Assembly: GCA_002707495.1 (NCBI GenBank)
Contig: PAMZ01000010.1
Location: forward strand, 62,001-126,000
DNA: 64,000 nucleotides
Direction: 5' to 3'
Source of the DNA: Halobacteriovoraceae bacterium
Lineage (GTDB): Bacteria; Bdellovibrionota; Bacteriovoracia; Bacteriovoracales; Bacteriovoracaceae
Under the pieces are notes generated by a model that saw nothing but the letters and a program-made list of their open reading frames with translations, did not search any database and was not told the DNA's origin. A program made the translations under genes and the position numbers. Position 1 is the first letter of the stretch. Each line of letters opens with the position of its first letter. This document shows, one piece after another, positions 44,701-53,641 of this stretch.

Positions 44701-46758
44701 CGGTTTGCCCAATCACCAAGAAATCAAAATGCATCCAGTCTGGTGACAGAGGACACGGATACTTTCGGGCTAGCTGCGAGAATTTTAGGAAGACCATATG
44801 ATTATTATGGGTCTGATACTATCGATAGTGATACACGAACCACTTTGACTAATAATAATATTGAAGGACTTTGTGTTCCTGGTGTTGACGTCGATAATGC
44901 AACAACGACCCAACAGCTGAATTTTTTCTCTACGACAGAAAGAGAGGCAGATAAAATAACCAATGTCGGAAGAACTATGTCCAGTGCTATTGGGTTTGAC
45001 GACTATTATTATTCAGCTTGTCCAGCGACAGACGATGACGGCAATTATACCCACTTTAATAATGTCCCTCTCGACGATTCTAGTCATCAACCGTTTGCGA
45101 TAAAAAACAATCTTTCTACAAATGCGCTTGATTTAGACTCACTTTCAACCAGAGGTATTTTTAATGATGATGAATCTATAGTAAAAGATATTGGGTATCA
45201 TAAAAACACCTGCCTAAGAGCTCCAGGAGCGAAGTGTTTTTCGGACTTCGAGTGTGCCCCAAATAGTTTTATATCGTCTAAAGTTAAATCAGTATCTAGT
45301 TTTAATGGAGAGATATCCGAAGCTGAAGAAAATTTTTGGGAAGAGGAATTAGTTTGCGCAAATTCTCAAGAAAGGTATCAAAATAATTCTGCTATTTTAT
45401 TTAATCCGTTCTACGAAACTTTTGAACACCGGTGTTGTCGAGAGACCGATAAAGACTTTACTTTCTTCTCTCAACCTCACCTAAACCCTGAGTTTAGACT
45501 TGCGGATGATAGCGGTAACCCACAAGTTCCAGGTGTTCATTTAGATATTGCTGACCCTCAAAGATACTCTAGAATTCATACTATCTATGACAAACTTGTC
45601 AGTGAACCAGAAGAATATCCAAATTTGATTGTATCAGCGAGCCAACCTTCTTCTCCCCTAACTCTTGATTCGGATACAGTTGCACAGTATAAGACTCTCC
45701 ACCTTCATAACCAAAGAATGTGTTGTACAGGTCATTGGGTACGAAAATATTCTGATGCAAATGGAAACTCTGGAGGACATAAGCAATCACCTACGGCCCT
45801 ACAGAGTTTTGATATCAGTATATTCAGGGCCCTTTCTTGGAATGATAATAATGATCCACCGATCAATAACTTTTCAAATTATACGCCTATTCCATTTGCC
45901 TGTACCGATCAAGACTTTCAAACATCTGATTGTGAAGTTCGAAACATTACAGAAGGATCGAGCTATGAGAAACTCTATCTTGGTTGGCTAGGAAAGCTGG
46001 AACTTCTTGGGATTCCTCAAGTACTGATAGAGACTAATAATACTGTCTTTAAACCGGTAGATGATGATCAAGAGGATATTGCTGCCTCACTACTTCCTAT
46101 TGATAATACGGTTAAAGATGTAAATGTGGATGGAGTAGCAAATATAACCTACAACGGAACTCAGTACTACTCAGCGGGAGATATTGAGAATTTTGAAATC
46201 GGCTCGGGACAATTAAAACAAGTTTTCTCTGAAAATGAATTTCATTGCTGCCTTCCCACAGGTGTTGAAGTTCCAGGAGACACGACAGATACAGCTTGCT
46301 GTACGGGAAAAGTGGCGGCTAACGATCAAGGCGTTAATAGATGCTGCTTAGAAGATTTTACCGACCTCACCGTTTATACAAATAGATATGTCTCTAGTGA
46401 AGGAGAATTTAATGGGTCTCAAGAGATACTAGATTCACAAGTTGATCCACTTACTGGATATATAGACACTGAAGAGGTTCTAAAAATGGCATCCAGTATG
46501 TGTTGTTCCGGACAAGCAGCTACTGGAGTTGCAATTTCGAACTACTTTATTCCTGCTGTGGATGAAAACACACGCTTTCCCGGAGCCTTCACGAGAAGAT
46601 TTCTCTACAATGAAAACTTAGACAATGCCACGGAAGCCGGAGGTGGTGTGACTAAATTTAATGCTGGACTTAAATGGAATGACCACGTTTACTGTGTTCC
46701 AGCCTCTTTTGAAGAAGAAGGAAGTGGCTCTAGCGGAAGTGGGGCTAGTGAGCAATAA
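41749..46758 (+). CDS. Giant cysteine-rich lipoprotein (1669 aa)
   Basis: Lipoprotein: MNIIGIRVFILLIFLTGC, lipidated Cys at 18. An S/T/N/D-rich linker follows, then several beta-rich regions. Cysteines cluster into short knots: SNCTGIGFNCCLDNQCVNHG, ICETDEDCIAQLGYDYTCQN, AKCFSDFECAPN, HRCCRETD, RMCCTGHW, EFHCCLPTG, DTACCTGK, NRCCLED and SSMCCSGQAA. The double-Cys units recur toward the C-terminus, which ends in a flexible GSGSSGSGASEQ tail. An Asp-rich patch (GPDNDGDTDPDDPVQDAA) could bind calcium. A TATAGT lies 14 nt and AAGAG just before the ATG. It is a likely outer-surface, disulphide-stabilised adhesin or structural protein; no family recognised. Confidence 0.78.
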   Translation: MNIIGIRVFILLIFLTGCMPEQQVRSDINNESLNSSDSSNSTDDNTTTDTVTGQFEESVNFFQQNGQRTTATLSLASNYQDSYLIRGNDVFAFLSDVSDTYDHNFCLASFFPTVSGSTSNSVLITSARVRSFYSSFLNTRELFLQIEPNNETINQNDCLTVALTNKLETVFGTTDFAFTIDDVCPDCASGYTSRSLRLFDIFGTERNQALISHLNLNLSPAVGSVVVDAPICSSNSNCTGIGFNCCLDNQCVNHGQVRPEVNTSSDNYLIALEILEDRPELINNFSDLFYVCPLMVPTGPDNDGDTDPDDPVQDAADRLKLRENLFNCLNPVVDEISVCSLDFDNADALMSSGPYSFSAENDDINFTSLNSNLNSNNIVQVDYGNVTLFKEQLLEDDEVISLPSSIVLSGANDSLNQAQVATINAQLPSSASNDTLTLYYKIDGSCEKLGTSLARCSKTYVQGQSSTPARPSDHSSGDQTFRIPSYADTSFSVVVEVSGTRVSSGSDTWSLSGNSVLFDSSDYIIFDNQEVTITYFVSSNVDSLTASKEAAQSILDDECACDPERDPCNLTPVETEINGVTRITDYACVYPDTLSDGPLQETVFVSAKSVPHKFYDINGVNFDLGSESSSEAQEGTAFSYQNGSELRPNNIDTFVGFNEIYGTMNVDAASPLPPKVINVEKNTEYDLFADAGAFSTCLNCGSDYYSGLQKLFPNVFDTLAGGYTPNFVESRRTTNQGKLPADDFRFGRACFVPASMIPWTHQAGSDVTTQRRARLDAQHILFANGYNKDWYGFDYGALIGSFDGVKWFAIGNQRRIKAESNKLYLAVNAYFGDLTINNSYQVTISETSAVVNSGSLINHDLDSDGAECQRQHICETDEDCIAQLGYDYTCQNVRSLTTQWPTFDANGNETVGSVEKTLIGLVGGSNNEPNRCVYRGVGAICEQLPQNTTQETSYLGSNKVALHTCSPNSQCASISDAKFNTKIARFAQSPRNQNASSLVTEDTDTFGLAARILGRPYDYYGSDTIDSDTRTTLTNNNIEGLCVPGVDVDNATTTQQLNFFSTTEREADKITNVGRTMSSAIGFDDYYYSACPATDDDGNYTHFNNVPLDDSSHQPFAIKNNLSTNALDLDSLSTRGIFNDDESIVKDIGYHKNTCLRAPGAKCFSDFECAPNSFISSKVKSVSSFNGEISEAEENFWEEELVCANSQERYQNNSAILFNPFYETFEHRCCRETDKDFTFFSQPHLNPEFRLADDSGNPQVPGVHLDIADPQRYSRIHTIYDKLVSEPEEYPNLIVSASQPSSPLTLDSDTVAQYKTLHLHNQRMCCTGHWVRKYSDANGNSGGHKQSPTALQSFDISIFRALSWNDNNDPPINNFSNYTPIPFACTDQDFQTSDCEVRNITEGSSYEKLYLGWLGKLELLGIPQVLIETNNTVFKPVDDDQEDIAASLLPIDNTVKDVNVDGVANITYNGTQYYSAGDIENFEIGSGQLKQVFSENEFHCCLPTGVEVPGDTTDTACCTGKVAANDQGVNRCCLEDFTDLTVYTNRYVSSEGEFNGSQEILDSQVDPLTGYIDTEEVLKMASSMCCSGQAATGVAISNYFIPAVDENTRFPGAFTRRFLYNENLDNATEAGGGVTKFNAGLKWNDHVYCVPASFEEEGSGSSGSGASEQ

Positions 46759-47551
46759 TCAAATAAAGTAGTATTGCTGCTAACAAGGCACGATAAATAA
46801 AAAATGCACCTAGCCCAATCTTTGCTATAAGTTTTAAAAAAAAGTGAATTGTAATCAATCCAAAAATAAATGAAGCGATAACTCCGATCAACATGATCTC
46901 AGGAGCCACATAAGTTGCCTCTCCCTTTAACACCTCTGGTATTTTAAAGATAACAGAACCTAAAATGACAGGTAAAGAGAGAAGAAAAGAAAACCTTGAA
47001 GCCTCTAGTCTTCCCATTCCAAGAAATCGAGATGAAGTTAAAGTTATGCCTGATCTTGAAACGCCAGGGAATACAGCGAGACTTTGAGACAACCCAATGA
47101 TTATCGATTTTTTAAAATCAAGTTTTTTTGTCAAATCAAGACCCACGCTATCTGACCTATCAGACCAAAACATTAGGCCCCCGAACACAAATAGATTGAA
47201 GGCGATAAACTCAGGAGATCGTCCATACTCAAAGGCTAGATCTTTTATGACAAGAATTAAAACAAAGGAACTTGCAGTTGATACTATAAAATTTTGAATG
47301 AATCCTGTATCTTTTAAATTCCTATTAAAAATCAAATCAAAGAGTTCCCTAATAAGTTTTAAAATATCACGGTAGAAGTATAAGATGACCGCCATTGCAG
47401 TACCTAAATGCATCATCAAATCAAATACAACACCGGGATCTTTTAATTCAAAAAAAAAGGGAATGATAGCCAAATGGCCAGAGGAAGAGACAGGTAAGAA
47501 TTCGGTTAAACCCTGAATAAATCCGTAGAGGATAGCGAAAACTTCACTCAC
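46745..47551 (-). CDS. uppP: Undecaprenyl-diphosphatase
   Basis: Integral membrane phosphatase (268 aa, about eight helices) recycling undecaprenyl diphosphate for peptidoglycan and O-antigen synthesis; confers bacitracin tolerance. BacA-type motifs: FIQGLTEFLPVSSSGHLAI near the N-terminus and FPGVSRSGITLTSSRFLGM in the middle. The GTG start overlaps the TGA of the upstream FHA-RDD gene, so the two are coupled. Its 3' end runs 14 nt into the convergent giant lipoprotein gene. Confidence 0.95.
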   Translation of the reverse strand: MSEVFAILYGFIQGLTEFLPVSSSGHLAIIPFFFELKDPGVVFDLMMHLGTAMAVILYFYRDILKLIRELFDLIFNRNLKDTGFIQNFIVSTASSFVLILVIKDLAFEYGRSPEFIAFNLFVFGGLMFWSDRSDSVGLDLTKKLDFKKSIIIGLSQSLAVFPGVSRSGITLTSSRFLGMGRLEASRFSFLLSLPVILGSVIFKIPEVLKGEATYVAPEIMLIGVIASFIFGLITIHFFLKLIAKIGLGAFFIYRALLAAILLYLIIAH

Positions 47552-50061
47552 AGCTCCTCCTTTACCACAGGTGGAGTAATTCCAAAGTAGTCAAAATCTT
47601 TTTTAGATAACGCATTTTGGGTATTCACCAGAGATTTATATAAAGTTGATTCCATTTTTTGATCGATTTCAAGAGAATTAATATTTCTACTTATAAGTCC
47701 TTGAATAATTTTTACTTCCAGGCCTTGACTCAAAAACTCTCCCGCTAAAGCTTTGAAACGATCTGCTAAGAAAAGTTCCGTCTGTGCTTCAGATTTCAAT
47801 TCCATTTTTAATGCAAGACTATCAATATAAGCCGAAGCTGGATCCCCCCCTTCTATGACTTCCTTAGGCTTTGGAAACTTCAAAAAGTTGAATTTCTTAG
47901 CCGTCTCTTCTTGAGAAACATCTTGAGAAAAGATCAATAAGTCGGGATTTAATGTAGACAATGGCATATAACTAAAGACCTCTTCTTTTCCCGTTTGATG
48001 GGAAAGTAGAACTCCCTGAACATTGGCAAAATTGGTAAAAATCAATGACTCAATTTTATAGGGAACAATGGACTCAAAGCTTTCTCTTAAATTAATATGA
48101 GCGCCCATCATAATTCCTTGATTCGTAATGAAGTTCGGAATTGTTTCCAGATTTAGCTTATACACGTCAGCTAAGAGGGCCTTAAACTCAACACCAATAT
48201 TTAGCACCGTACTGGCATCGACTACAGGTTTAAAATTTTTATTATTCAGCTCATTGCTTTTTACGAATTTATGAATATTCGGCTGAAAATATTCACTAAA
48301 TAGATTCTCATCTACGAACTTACTGAAAAGACTTCGCAATTTGATATTAGACTGCTCTTTATAAACTTTTAAGTTTTCTCCTGTATTCATATCAAAGAAA
48401 GCTAATCCATACTTCCTATACTTTTTGCCATCGACCATAGAGATTTCTATCAATGGAAGTGCTTTAATATTTTCTCGTCTATCAAACTTAAGCCCGAGGT
48501 AATTAGACTTCACAGGTTGCTCGAAATTCCATGGCGCAATTTTTTTCTCACCTCTATCGTCCACCACTTTAGACTCAATAAGTTCAAAATTCTTAAAGAT
48601 AGGTGCAGAGAAATAAATTATTAGACAAAGTGGAAACATAATAACAATTAAAATGCTCGTTATCTTGGGATGAGGAGTAATAAGACGAGAAAAACTTAAA
48701 ACTTCTTTAATTGTTCTCCAACCAAAGATCGAAAGAAGATCTAAAAATGAAATAGGCAGGGTGAAAACTCCGATAATTTCTCGAATGACCCCTTTAACTC
48801 TATTGATAATCAATGAACCTGAGGTTGTTCTCATCCCAAGTAAAAGCTGCCCCAATGTCACTCCAAAGATTAATGTTCCTATTATTCTCATAGCAATAAT
48901 AAGAAAGAAAAATGAAATCCCTTGGCTTAAGAATTCAAATTCGGCAATCGAGTTCACCACTTCCTCAATAATGGGGACAGTAGAGATGAGTTCCTTATAA
49001 AGAGGATCAAGAAATTTCTCATACAGAGGAACAATAGCTTTCTTTAAGAATTCAGGAATTTCAAAAAAGACAGTTTTGAACTCCTCAACAGGACTTGCAA
49101 TAACATGTAAAGACAATGATAAAAGTGAATCTAAAAGAAAGGCCATAATCCTAATCACAGCCGAGGTAGCTGGAGGATGTACAGGTTTTATCTTTGCCGT
49201 TTTTTTCTTCTTCTTTTTCTTTGATGCGAACTTAGAGAAAAGTCCAGGTTTAGATTTTGACTCATCACTTTTGTCTTCGTCTAATTCTGCATCCTCCTCA
49301 TTAGAATCAGGGACATAATACTCAGGAGCCTTCTTCTTTTTTTTCTGGCCTTCAAGTAAAATCCCTTTTGAGGTCATCAAAGACATCTCTTGTTGTTCTT
49401 TTCTTTCTCGCATTTTGCCAATTTGAGTTTTCTCCGGCTTAATCTCAGCTGTTTCAGCATTTTCTTCGTATTTTTTTAGATCTAACTCAGCCGTTTTTTC
49501 AACTTTTTCAGGCATTTCAATATCTAGGTCAGAGACCTCATCAAAATCCATCTCTTCAGCAGATGGAATTGGCATCTCATGCATGGATGGGATATCTGCA
49601 TGATTTTCTTGCTCTTCCATTTCTTGTTCTACAGAATCATCATTAGATTCAGAATCAACTTCCTCATCTCTTGGCACAGGCTTCATTTCTACAATAGCTA
49701 ATAACTGTCCCAATTTAAGTTTATCTCCAGGATTCAAGATAAACATCTTCCCTGGATTAAGCTTTTTTTTATTTACGAATGTACCCTCTTCACTGGAGTG
49801 GTCGATAACTGAAACGATGTCTCGACTGATAAGAAAAGTGCAGTGTCTTGGAGAAATAGTGGGATCGTCTAGAACTAAATCTCCCACTTCACTGCCCACA
49901 GTGAGCTTTGGTGCGACCCTTCTCGAGAGCTCTTGTTCGAGATTAGTAAAGGTAATATACGCATCTTTAGGGAGCGAAGCTTCAACCTCTTCCAATAAGT
50001 TAGAGGTCTGATCGCCAATATTTTCTGTCGCCTGATTTTTTTTGAAGAGTTTTCCTAGCAT
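47548..50061 (-). CDS. FHA-domain protein fused to an RDD membrane domain
   Basis: 837 aa. An FHA domain lies near residues 50-125 (LTVGSEVGDLVLDDPTISPR, followed by HCTFLI and EEGTFVNKKKLNPG), keeping the S-x-R-H phosphothreonine-binding loop but with Ser for the usual GR arginine and Glu for the NG asparagine. A long acidic, then lysine-rich linker (about 130-290) precedes an RDD membrane domain (AVIRIMAFLLDSLLSLSL, FGVTLGQLLLGMRT) with several helices, then a 300-residue C-terminal extracytoplasmic domain of unknown type. No Ser/Thr kinase is in the window. It is divergent from the 1123-aa secreted protein gene and translationally coupled to uppP. Confidence 0.83.
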   Translation of the reverse strand: MLGKLFKKNQATENIGDQTSNLLEEVEASLPKDAYITFTNLEQELSRRVAPKLTVGSEVGDLVLDDPTISPRHCTFLISRDIVSVIDHSSEEGTFVNKKKLNPGKMFILNPGDKLKLGQLLAIVEMKPVPRDEEVDSESNDDSVEQEMEEQENHADIPSMHEMPIPSAEEMDFDEVSDLDIEMPEKVEKTAELDLKKYEENAETAEIKPEKTQIGKMRERKEQQEMSLMTSKGILLEGQKKKKKAPEYYVPDSNEEDAELDEDKSDESKSKPGLFSKFASKKKKKKKTAKIKPVHPPATSAVIRIMAFLLDSLLSLSLHVIASPVEEFKTVFFEIPEFLKKAIVPLYEKFLDPLYKELISTVPIIEEVVNSIAEFEFLSQGISFFFLIIAMRIIGTLIFGVTLGQLLLGMRTTSGSLIINRVKGVIREIIGVFTLPISFLDLLSIFGWRTIKEVLSFSRLITPHPKITSILIVIMFPLCLIIYFSAPIFKNFELIESKVVDDRGEKKIAPWNFEQPVKSNYLGLKFDRRENIKALPLIEISMVDGKKYRKYGLAFFDMNTGENLKVYKEQSNIKLRSLFSKFVDENLFSEYFQPNIHKFVKSNELNNKNFKPVVDASTVLNIGVEFKALLADVYKLNLETIPNFITNQGIMMGAHINLRESFESIVPYKIESLIFTNFANVQGVLLSHQTGKEEVFSYMPLSTLNPDLLIFSQDVSQEETAKKFNFLKFPKPKEVIEGGDPASAYIDSLALKMELKSEAQTELFLADRFKALAGEFLSQGLEVKIIQGLISRNINSLEIDQKMESTLYKSLVNTQNALSKKDFDYFGITPPVVKEEL

Positions 50062-50178
50062 CAGCCCAATTTCCTAAAAAACGCTTTAATTCCTTATATT
50101 TAGTTTATCTGATCGACACAATTTGCCAAGCATTCATGCATTTTAAGGGAATTTTCTAGAGTGAAAAGCTCGGGATTG

Positions 50179-50184
50179 TATAAT
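50179..50184 (+). promoter_or_regulatory. Putative -10 box of the secreted coiled-coil / peptidase operon
   Basis: A perfect TATAAT in the divergent gap, about 64 nt before the ATG, preceded by TTG. No convincing -35 hexamer is present. A downstream AAGGGG near the ATG provides the ribosome site, so this operon is not predicted to be leaderless. Confidence 0.35.
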
Positions 50185-50248
50185 ATTAGGGAGTTAATAC
50201 TCAATTTCCAATCGCATAGCACCGATAAGTTGGAAGGGGAAACTGGAT

Positions 50249-53200
50249 ATGAAAAATGTATTAAATCAAATTTTTAAATTGGCAAACTTCGCCATTATTT
50301 TTCAGTTGGTCACCATGCCTCTTGCTTCTGCTTTTGATAATCGCAATGGTGGCGGATTCGGTGAACAGAATAGTCAGGGCTTTAGTGATTACTCTGGTTA
50401 TACAAATGCTGCTTTTCAAGTTTCAAGTTTTTTTAATCAGGCTGCTAATGCCTTTCTTGGTGTTCAACAAGGACCTGTTGATAGAACTCAACAATATATC
50501 CAACAATTAACTCCGATGCTTGCGATGACTCCTCAACCCCCGGGGACTTATCCTGCTGCATTCAACGGATGTACCGTTTTATCTTCGACACCAAACACCT
50601 TAGGTGCTGGATCCACATGTGATGAAGTACCTCCTCAGCAAATTCTCGAAGGTTATGGCGCAGCTTTAATGAAGATTGCTGATGATAATTTAAATGCTAT
50701 GAGCGTTGCTTCTACTGCTTCAAATGATAGAACAGATTTTCGAGGGGAAACTTGTTATCAAGAGGGAATCGCAAGCCTTGCGGCTCAGCTAAAAACAAGA
50801 GAGACCGAGCTTAAAGATTATGTCAGAAAAATGGAAGAGATCTTTCAAAACTTCGAGCTCGCTTCTCAAGAAACCCTTGAGGGAATAAAGCAAGTTGACG
50901 CCATTTTAAACGGCCCATGTGAAACTTGTCGTGAAAAAAACGGAGTGGCACAAAAAGACTATTTAGAAGACTTTCGATTTGAAAATATTCTTTTCGATGC
51001 CAACGATAATGGAGCTTGTGGATCTTGGTATTCTGAAACCGCTGTGAGAGAGCAAGGTGGAAGAATTGGTCTTAAAGGAATTGAAAGAGAAATCACATCT
51101 CGGCAAATTGAAACAGCTGATAGATTTAAAGGTCAAAGACAACAGATCAGAAACGAAATCATGAGCCTAACCTCTTCTATTGCTAGTACCTATAAAAATA
51201 GAAATCAATTTACGGCGAATGGTTTAAATGCGGCCAATAGAACAACTCTATTCTCATCAACCTCTCCCGCTCTAGCTTCGGCGATCCAAAGATTTGATAC
51301 TAGAATTAATAATCAAATCGGAGACCTAAATCGCTCACTAGATATGGAAAATCTCATTGGATCGCAACAAGGATCTGAGGAATTACAACTATTATATAGA
51401 CAGATTCAAGCTGGAACTGGTGATCTAGATAATGTCGCCACTCAAATCACGATGTTTGAACGTCAAACAAAGGCTCAGTGCTTTAGAGGTCTTGTGACTT
51501 CTGCTTTAGAGAATGACAATATTCAAGAAGGGCTCAAAGGCTTTAATAATCCTAACGTTAGTGGAAATAAACGAAGAAATGCTGATAGTTCACTTGCCAC
51601 ATCTCTTGCGAATCAAATTTCAAACTTAGACAATATGACATTTGATGAATTTATTGCAGAAGTTGAACGCATAGAAATGACAGGAACTAATGCCCTTAAA
51701 ACCTGGCTTCCAGGAAGAGGAATTGACTTTGGAAACGGTGATCAGCTAGGTGCATCTGATAGACTAAGACCTTCTGGACTTTTTCAGAGGCTAGCCAATA
51801 ATTGTGACCAACAGTTTAGACAAAAACGCTCTGATCTTGGGGGGGTGAGTTTAAATAAAATGGTCTCTAATTTGAGAGACTACGCCGTTCAAATGAATCG
51901 ACTTAAAGAGACAGCTAATGGAAATCTTCTCGCAGACTTAAGACGTGACCTATTAACTTGTCCGGATGATTCATCTACGGGTTCTGCTGATATGAGTTGT
52001 AATGCAGATAGAATGTCCCCAACAGGCGGAGCTTTTTGTTTGGCATCAGCTCAAAGATGTATGGCAAACGTTTATAGCTGCCAAGATAAAATCACAGCGA
52101 AAATTCAAGAAGCAGAGACTCAGCAAAAGACTTTAATGACTAATTATAAGGCAGAAGTTGATACCGCCAAGCAACAGCTTCTGGCAGAGGTGACTCAACT
52201 TGAGCAATTTATGATTCAAAGTGCAAGACAACTTGATGCTCAACTTAATTTAGGGACAGTCACGGAGACTCCTGGTCTTCAGATTGATCTTACCGGAACA
52301 AATTTTTTAAGAGATGATATGAGAGCAGATCTTAGACTTGAAGATCCTGAAAAATATCTAGCTGAGATCAAAAAACAAATCACAGGTGAAGGTGGAAATC
52401 CTCAAGAGAGTTTACTTGGTCAATTAGAAAAACAAAGAGAAGAGCTTGTTGGTCAAATTGGTGATGATCCAACCGGAGACTTACGAGGCAAAGGTCGTCT
52501 TGGGGCCATGGCCGCTCAATATGTCCAATCCTATCAAGACAATGCCGATTACTTTAGAGAAATTATTCGTTCTTGTAGTCAAGCGATGACCAGAGCAAAT
52601 CAACAAGAACAAGAAAGACTAGACGGTATAGCGGAACAAAATCAACAAATTGCTGATGCTTGTAGCGCCGTTCAAGCCTTTAACTCCAACCCTCTTGAGG
52701 GAGACCTAGCAGAAATAGCCGGTGATGCCGCTTCAGCGGTACGAATTGCAGCTTCGATGCCGAACCCTGGAAGATTTGTGAATCAATATCAAGATATGCG
52801 TGAAATTGAGAGAATCAGAAACTTCAATCAAAGCTGTGCCGACTCAGACGGTGGTGGCTTTGGAAATAGAAATATCAGAGCGACTGCAATATGTTCTGTA
52901 GCACAAAATAATAGAACAGAACCAAGTTTAGAAAGAGACAAAGAAATCTGGGAGCTGACCAGTATGAGTAGCCAGAGAGATACTATTTTAGATCTTTGTG
53001 GAGAGGCAGGTATTATTGAGCCAAGAAGAAATGTCGCAGGTGAAAACGGAGTTTATTATTGTAGTGAAAATCAAGCTGATCGACCTTTTGGTGATAATGC
53101 AAAAATTTGTTATCTAACCGAAGGACAGCCTGATTTTGCTGTGTATGTTCGAATCGATGGCGATACGAGAACTACTATTGATAGGCCTCCAAGTTATGCA

Positions 53201-53620
53201 GTTGCAGATGGTGGCATAACTTGTGCCGATATAAATGATTTCCGCGGATTTGCAGAAGAAGAGGATCCTAATAACGATCCAGGAGCTGATATAAGATTTA
53301 GAGAGAGAGATGTTTCAAGAGAGCGGATCGACAGAAGCATAGTCCAAGCGGCTGTAGCCTCCTCACGCTATGATGGTGAATACTGTATTCCAGGCAGTGG
53401 TAATACACTAGATTTCCAAAGTGATAGACGTGAATATGCCAGAGAGGAACTTGAATACTTAGCGGCAGGATTTAATTGTGCGCGAGCAGAGAGATCCACC
53501 GGACAAGTAAGACTCTCCATTTGTTCCGCAGATGTAGATGGATTTTTAACTAGTAAAGGAATTGATCCAAGATTAGGAAGTGAAGCTGCGCAGGCGCTGG
53601 GACAAGCACTTGCACAGTAA
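50249..53620 (+). CDS. Large secreted coiled-coil protein (1123 aa)
   Basis: Signal peptide (LANFAIIFQLVTMPLASA, cut near residue 28), then a Gly/Asn-rich stretch (NRNGGGFGEQNSQGF) and long helical segments rich in Q, E, R and L with scattered Cys (ETCYQEGIASLAAQLKTRET, NGPCETCREKNG, AEVTQLEQFMIQSARQLD, NQQEQERLDGIAEQNQQI). A smaller Cys-bearing region closes the protein. No lipobox. AAGGGG precedes the ATG. It is followed by the peptidase lipoprotein after 21 bp and is probably cotranscribed with it. Likely a periplasmic or extracellular structural component or a substrate of that peptidase. No family recognised. Confidence 0.75.
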   Translation: MKNVLNQIFKLANFAIIFQLVTMPLASAFDNRNGGGFGEQNSQGFSDYSGYTNAAFQVSSFFNQAANAFLGVQQGPVDRTQQYIQQLTPMLAMTPQPPGTYPAAFNGCTVLSSTPNTLGAGSTCDEVPPQQILEGYGAALMKIADDNLNAMSVASTASNDRTDFRGETCYQEGIASLAAQLKTRETELKDYVRKMEEIFQNFELASQETLEGIKQVDAILNGPCETCREKNGVAQKDYLEDFRFENILFDANDNGACGSWYSETAVREQGGRIGLKGIEREITSRQIETADRFKGQRQQIRNEIMSLTSSIASTYKNRNQFTANGLNAANRTTLFSSTSPALASAIQRFDTRINNQIGDLNRSLDMENLIGSQQGSEELQLLYRQIQAGTGDLDNVATQITMFERQTKAQCFRGLVTSALENDNIQEGLKGFNNPNVSGNKRRNADSSLATSLANQISNLDNMTFDEFIAEVERIEMTGTNALKTWLPGRGIDFGNGDQLGASDRLRPSGLFQRLANNCDQQFRQKRSDLGGVSLNKMVSNLRDYAVQMNRLKETANGNLLADLRRDLLTCPDDSSTGSADMSCNADRMSPTGGAFCLASAQRCMANVYSCQDKITAKIQEAETQQKTLMTNYKAEVDTAKQQLLAEVTQLEQFMIQSARQLDAQLNLGTVTETPGLQIDLTGTNFLRDDMRADLRLEDPEKYLAEIKKQITGEGGNPQESLLGQLEKQREELVGQIGDDPTGDLRGKGRLGAMAAQYVQSYQDNADYFREIIRSCSQAMTRANQQEQERLDGIAEQNQQIADACSAVQAFNSNPLEGDLAEIAGDAASAVRIAASMPNPGRFVNQYQDMREIERIRNFNQSCADSDGGGFGNRNIRATAICSVAQNNRTEPSLERDKEIWELTSMSSQRDTILDLCGEAGIIEPRRNVAGENGVYYCSENQADRPFGDNAKICYLTEGQPDFAVYVRIDGDTRTTIDRPPSYAVADGGITCADINDFRGFAEEEDPNNDPGADIRFRERDVSRERIDRSIVQAAVASSRYDGEYCIPGSGNTLDFQSDRREYAREELEYLAAGFNCARAERSTGQVRLSICSADVDGFLTSKGIDPRLGSEAAQALGQALAQ

Positions 53621-53641
53621 AAATAATATGGGGTAAGAATA

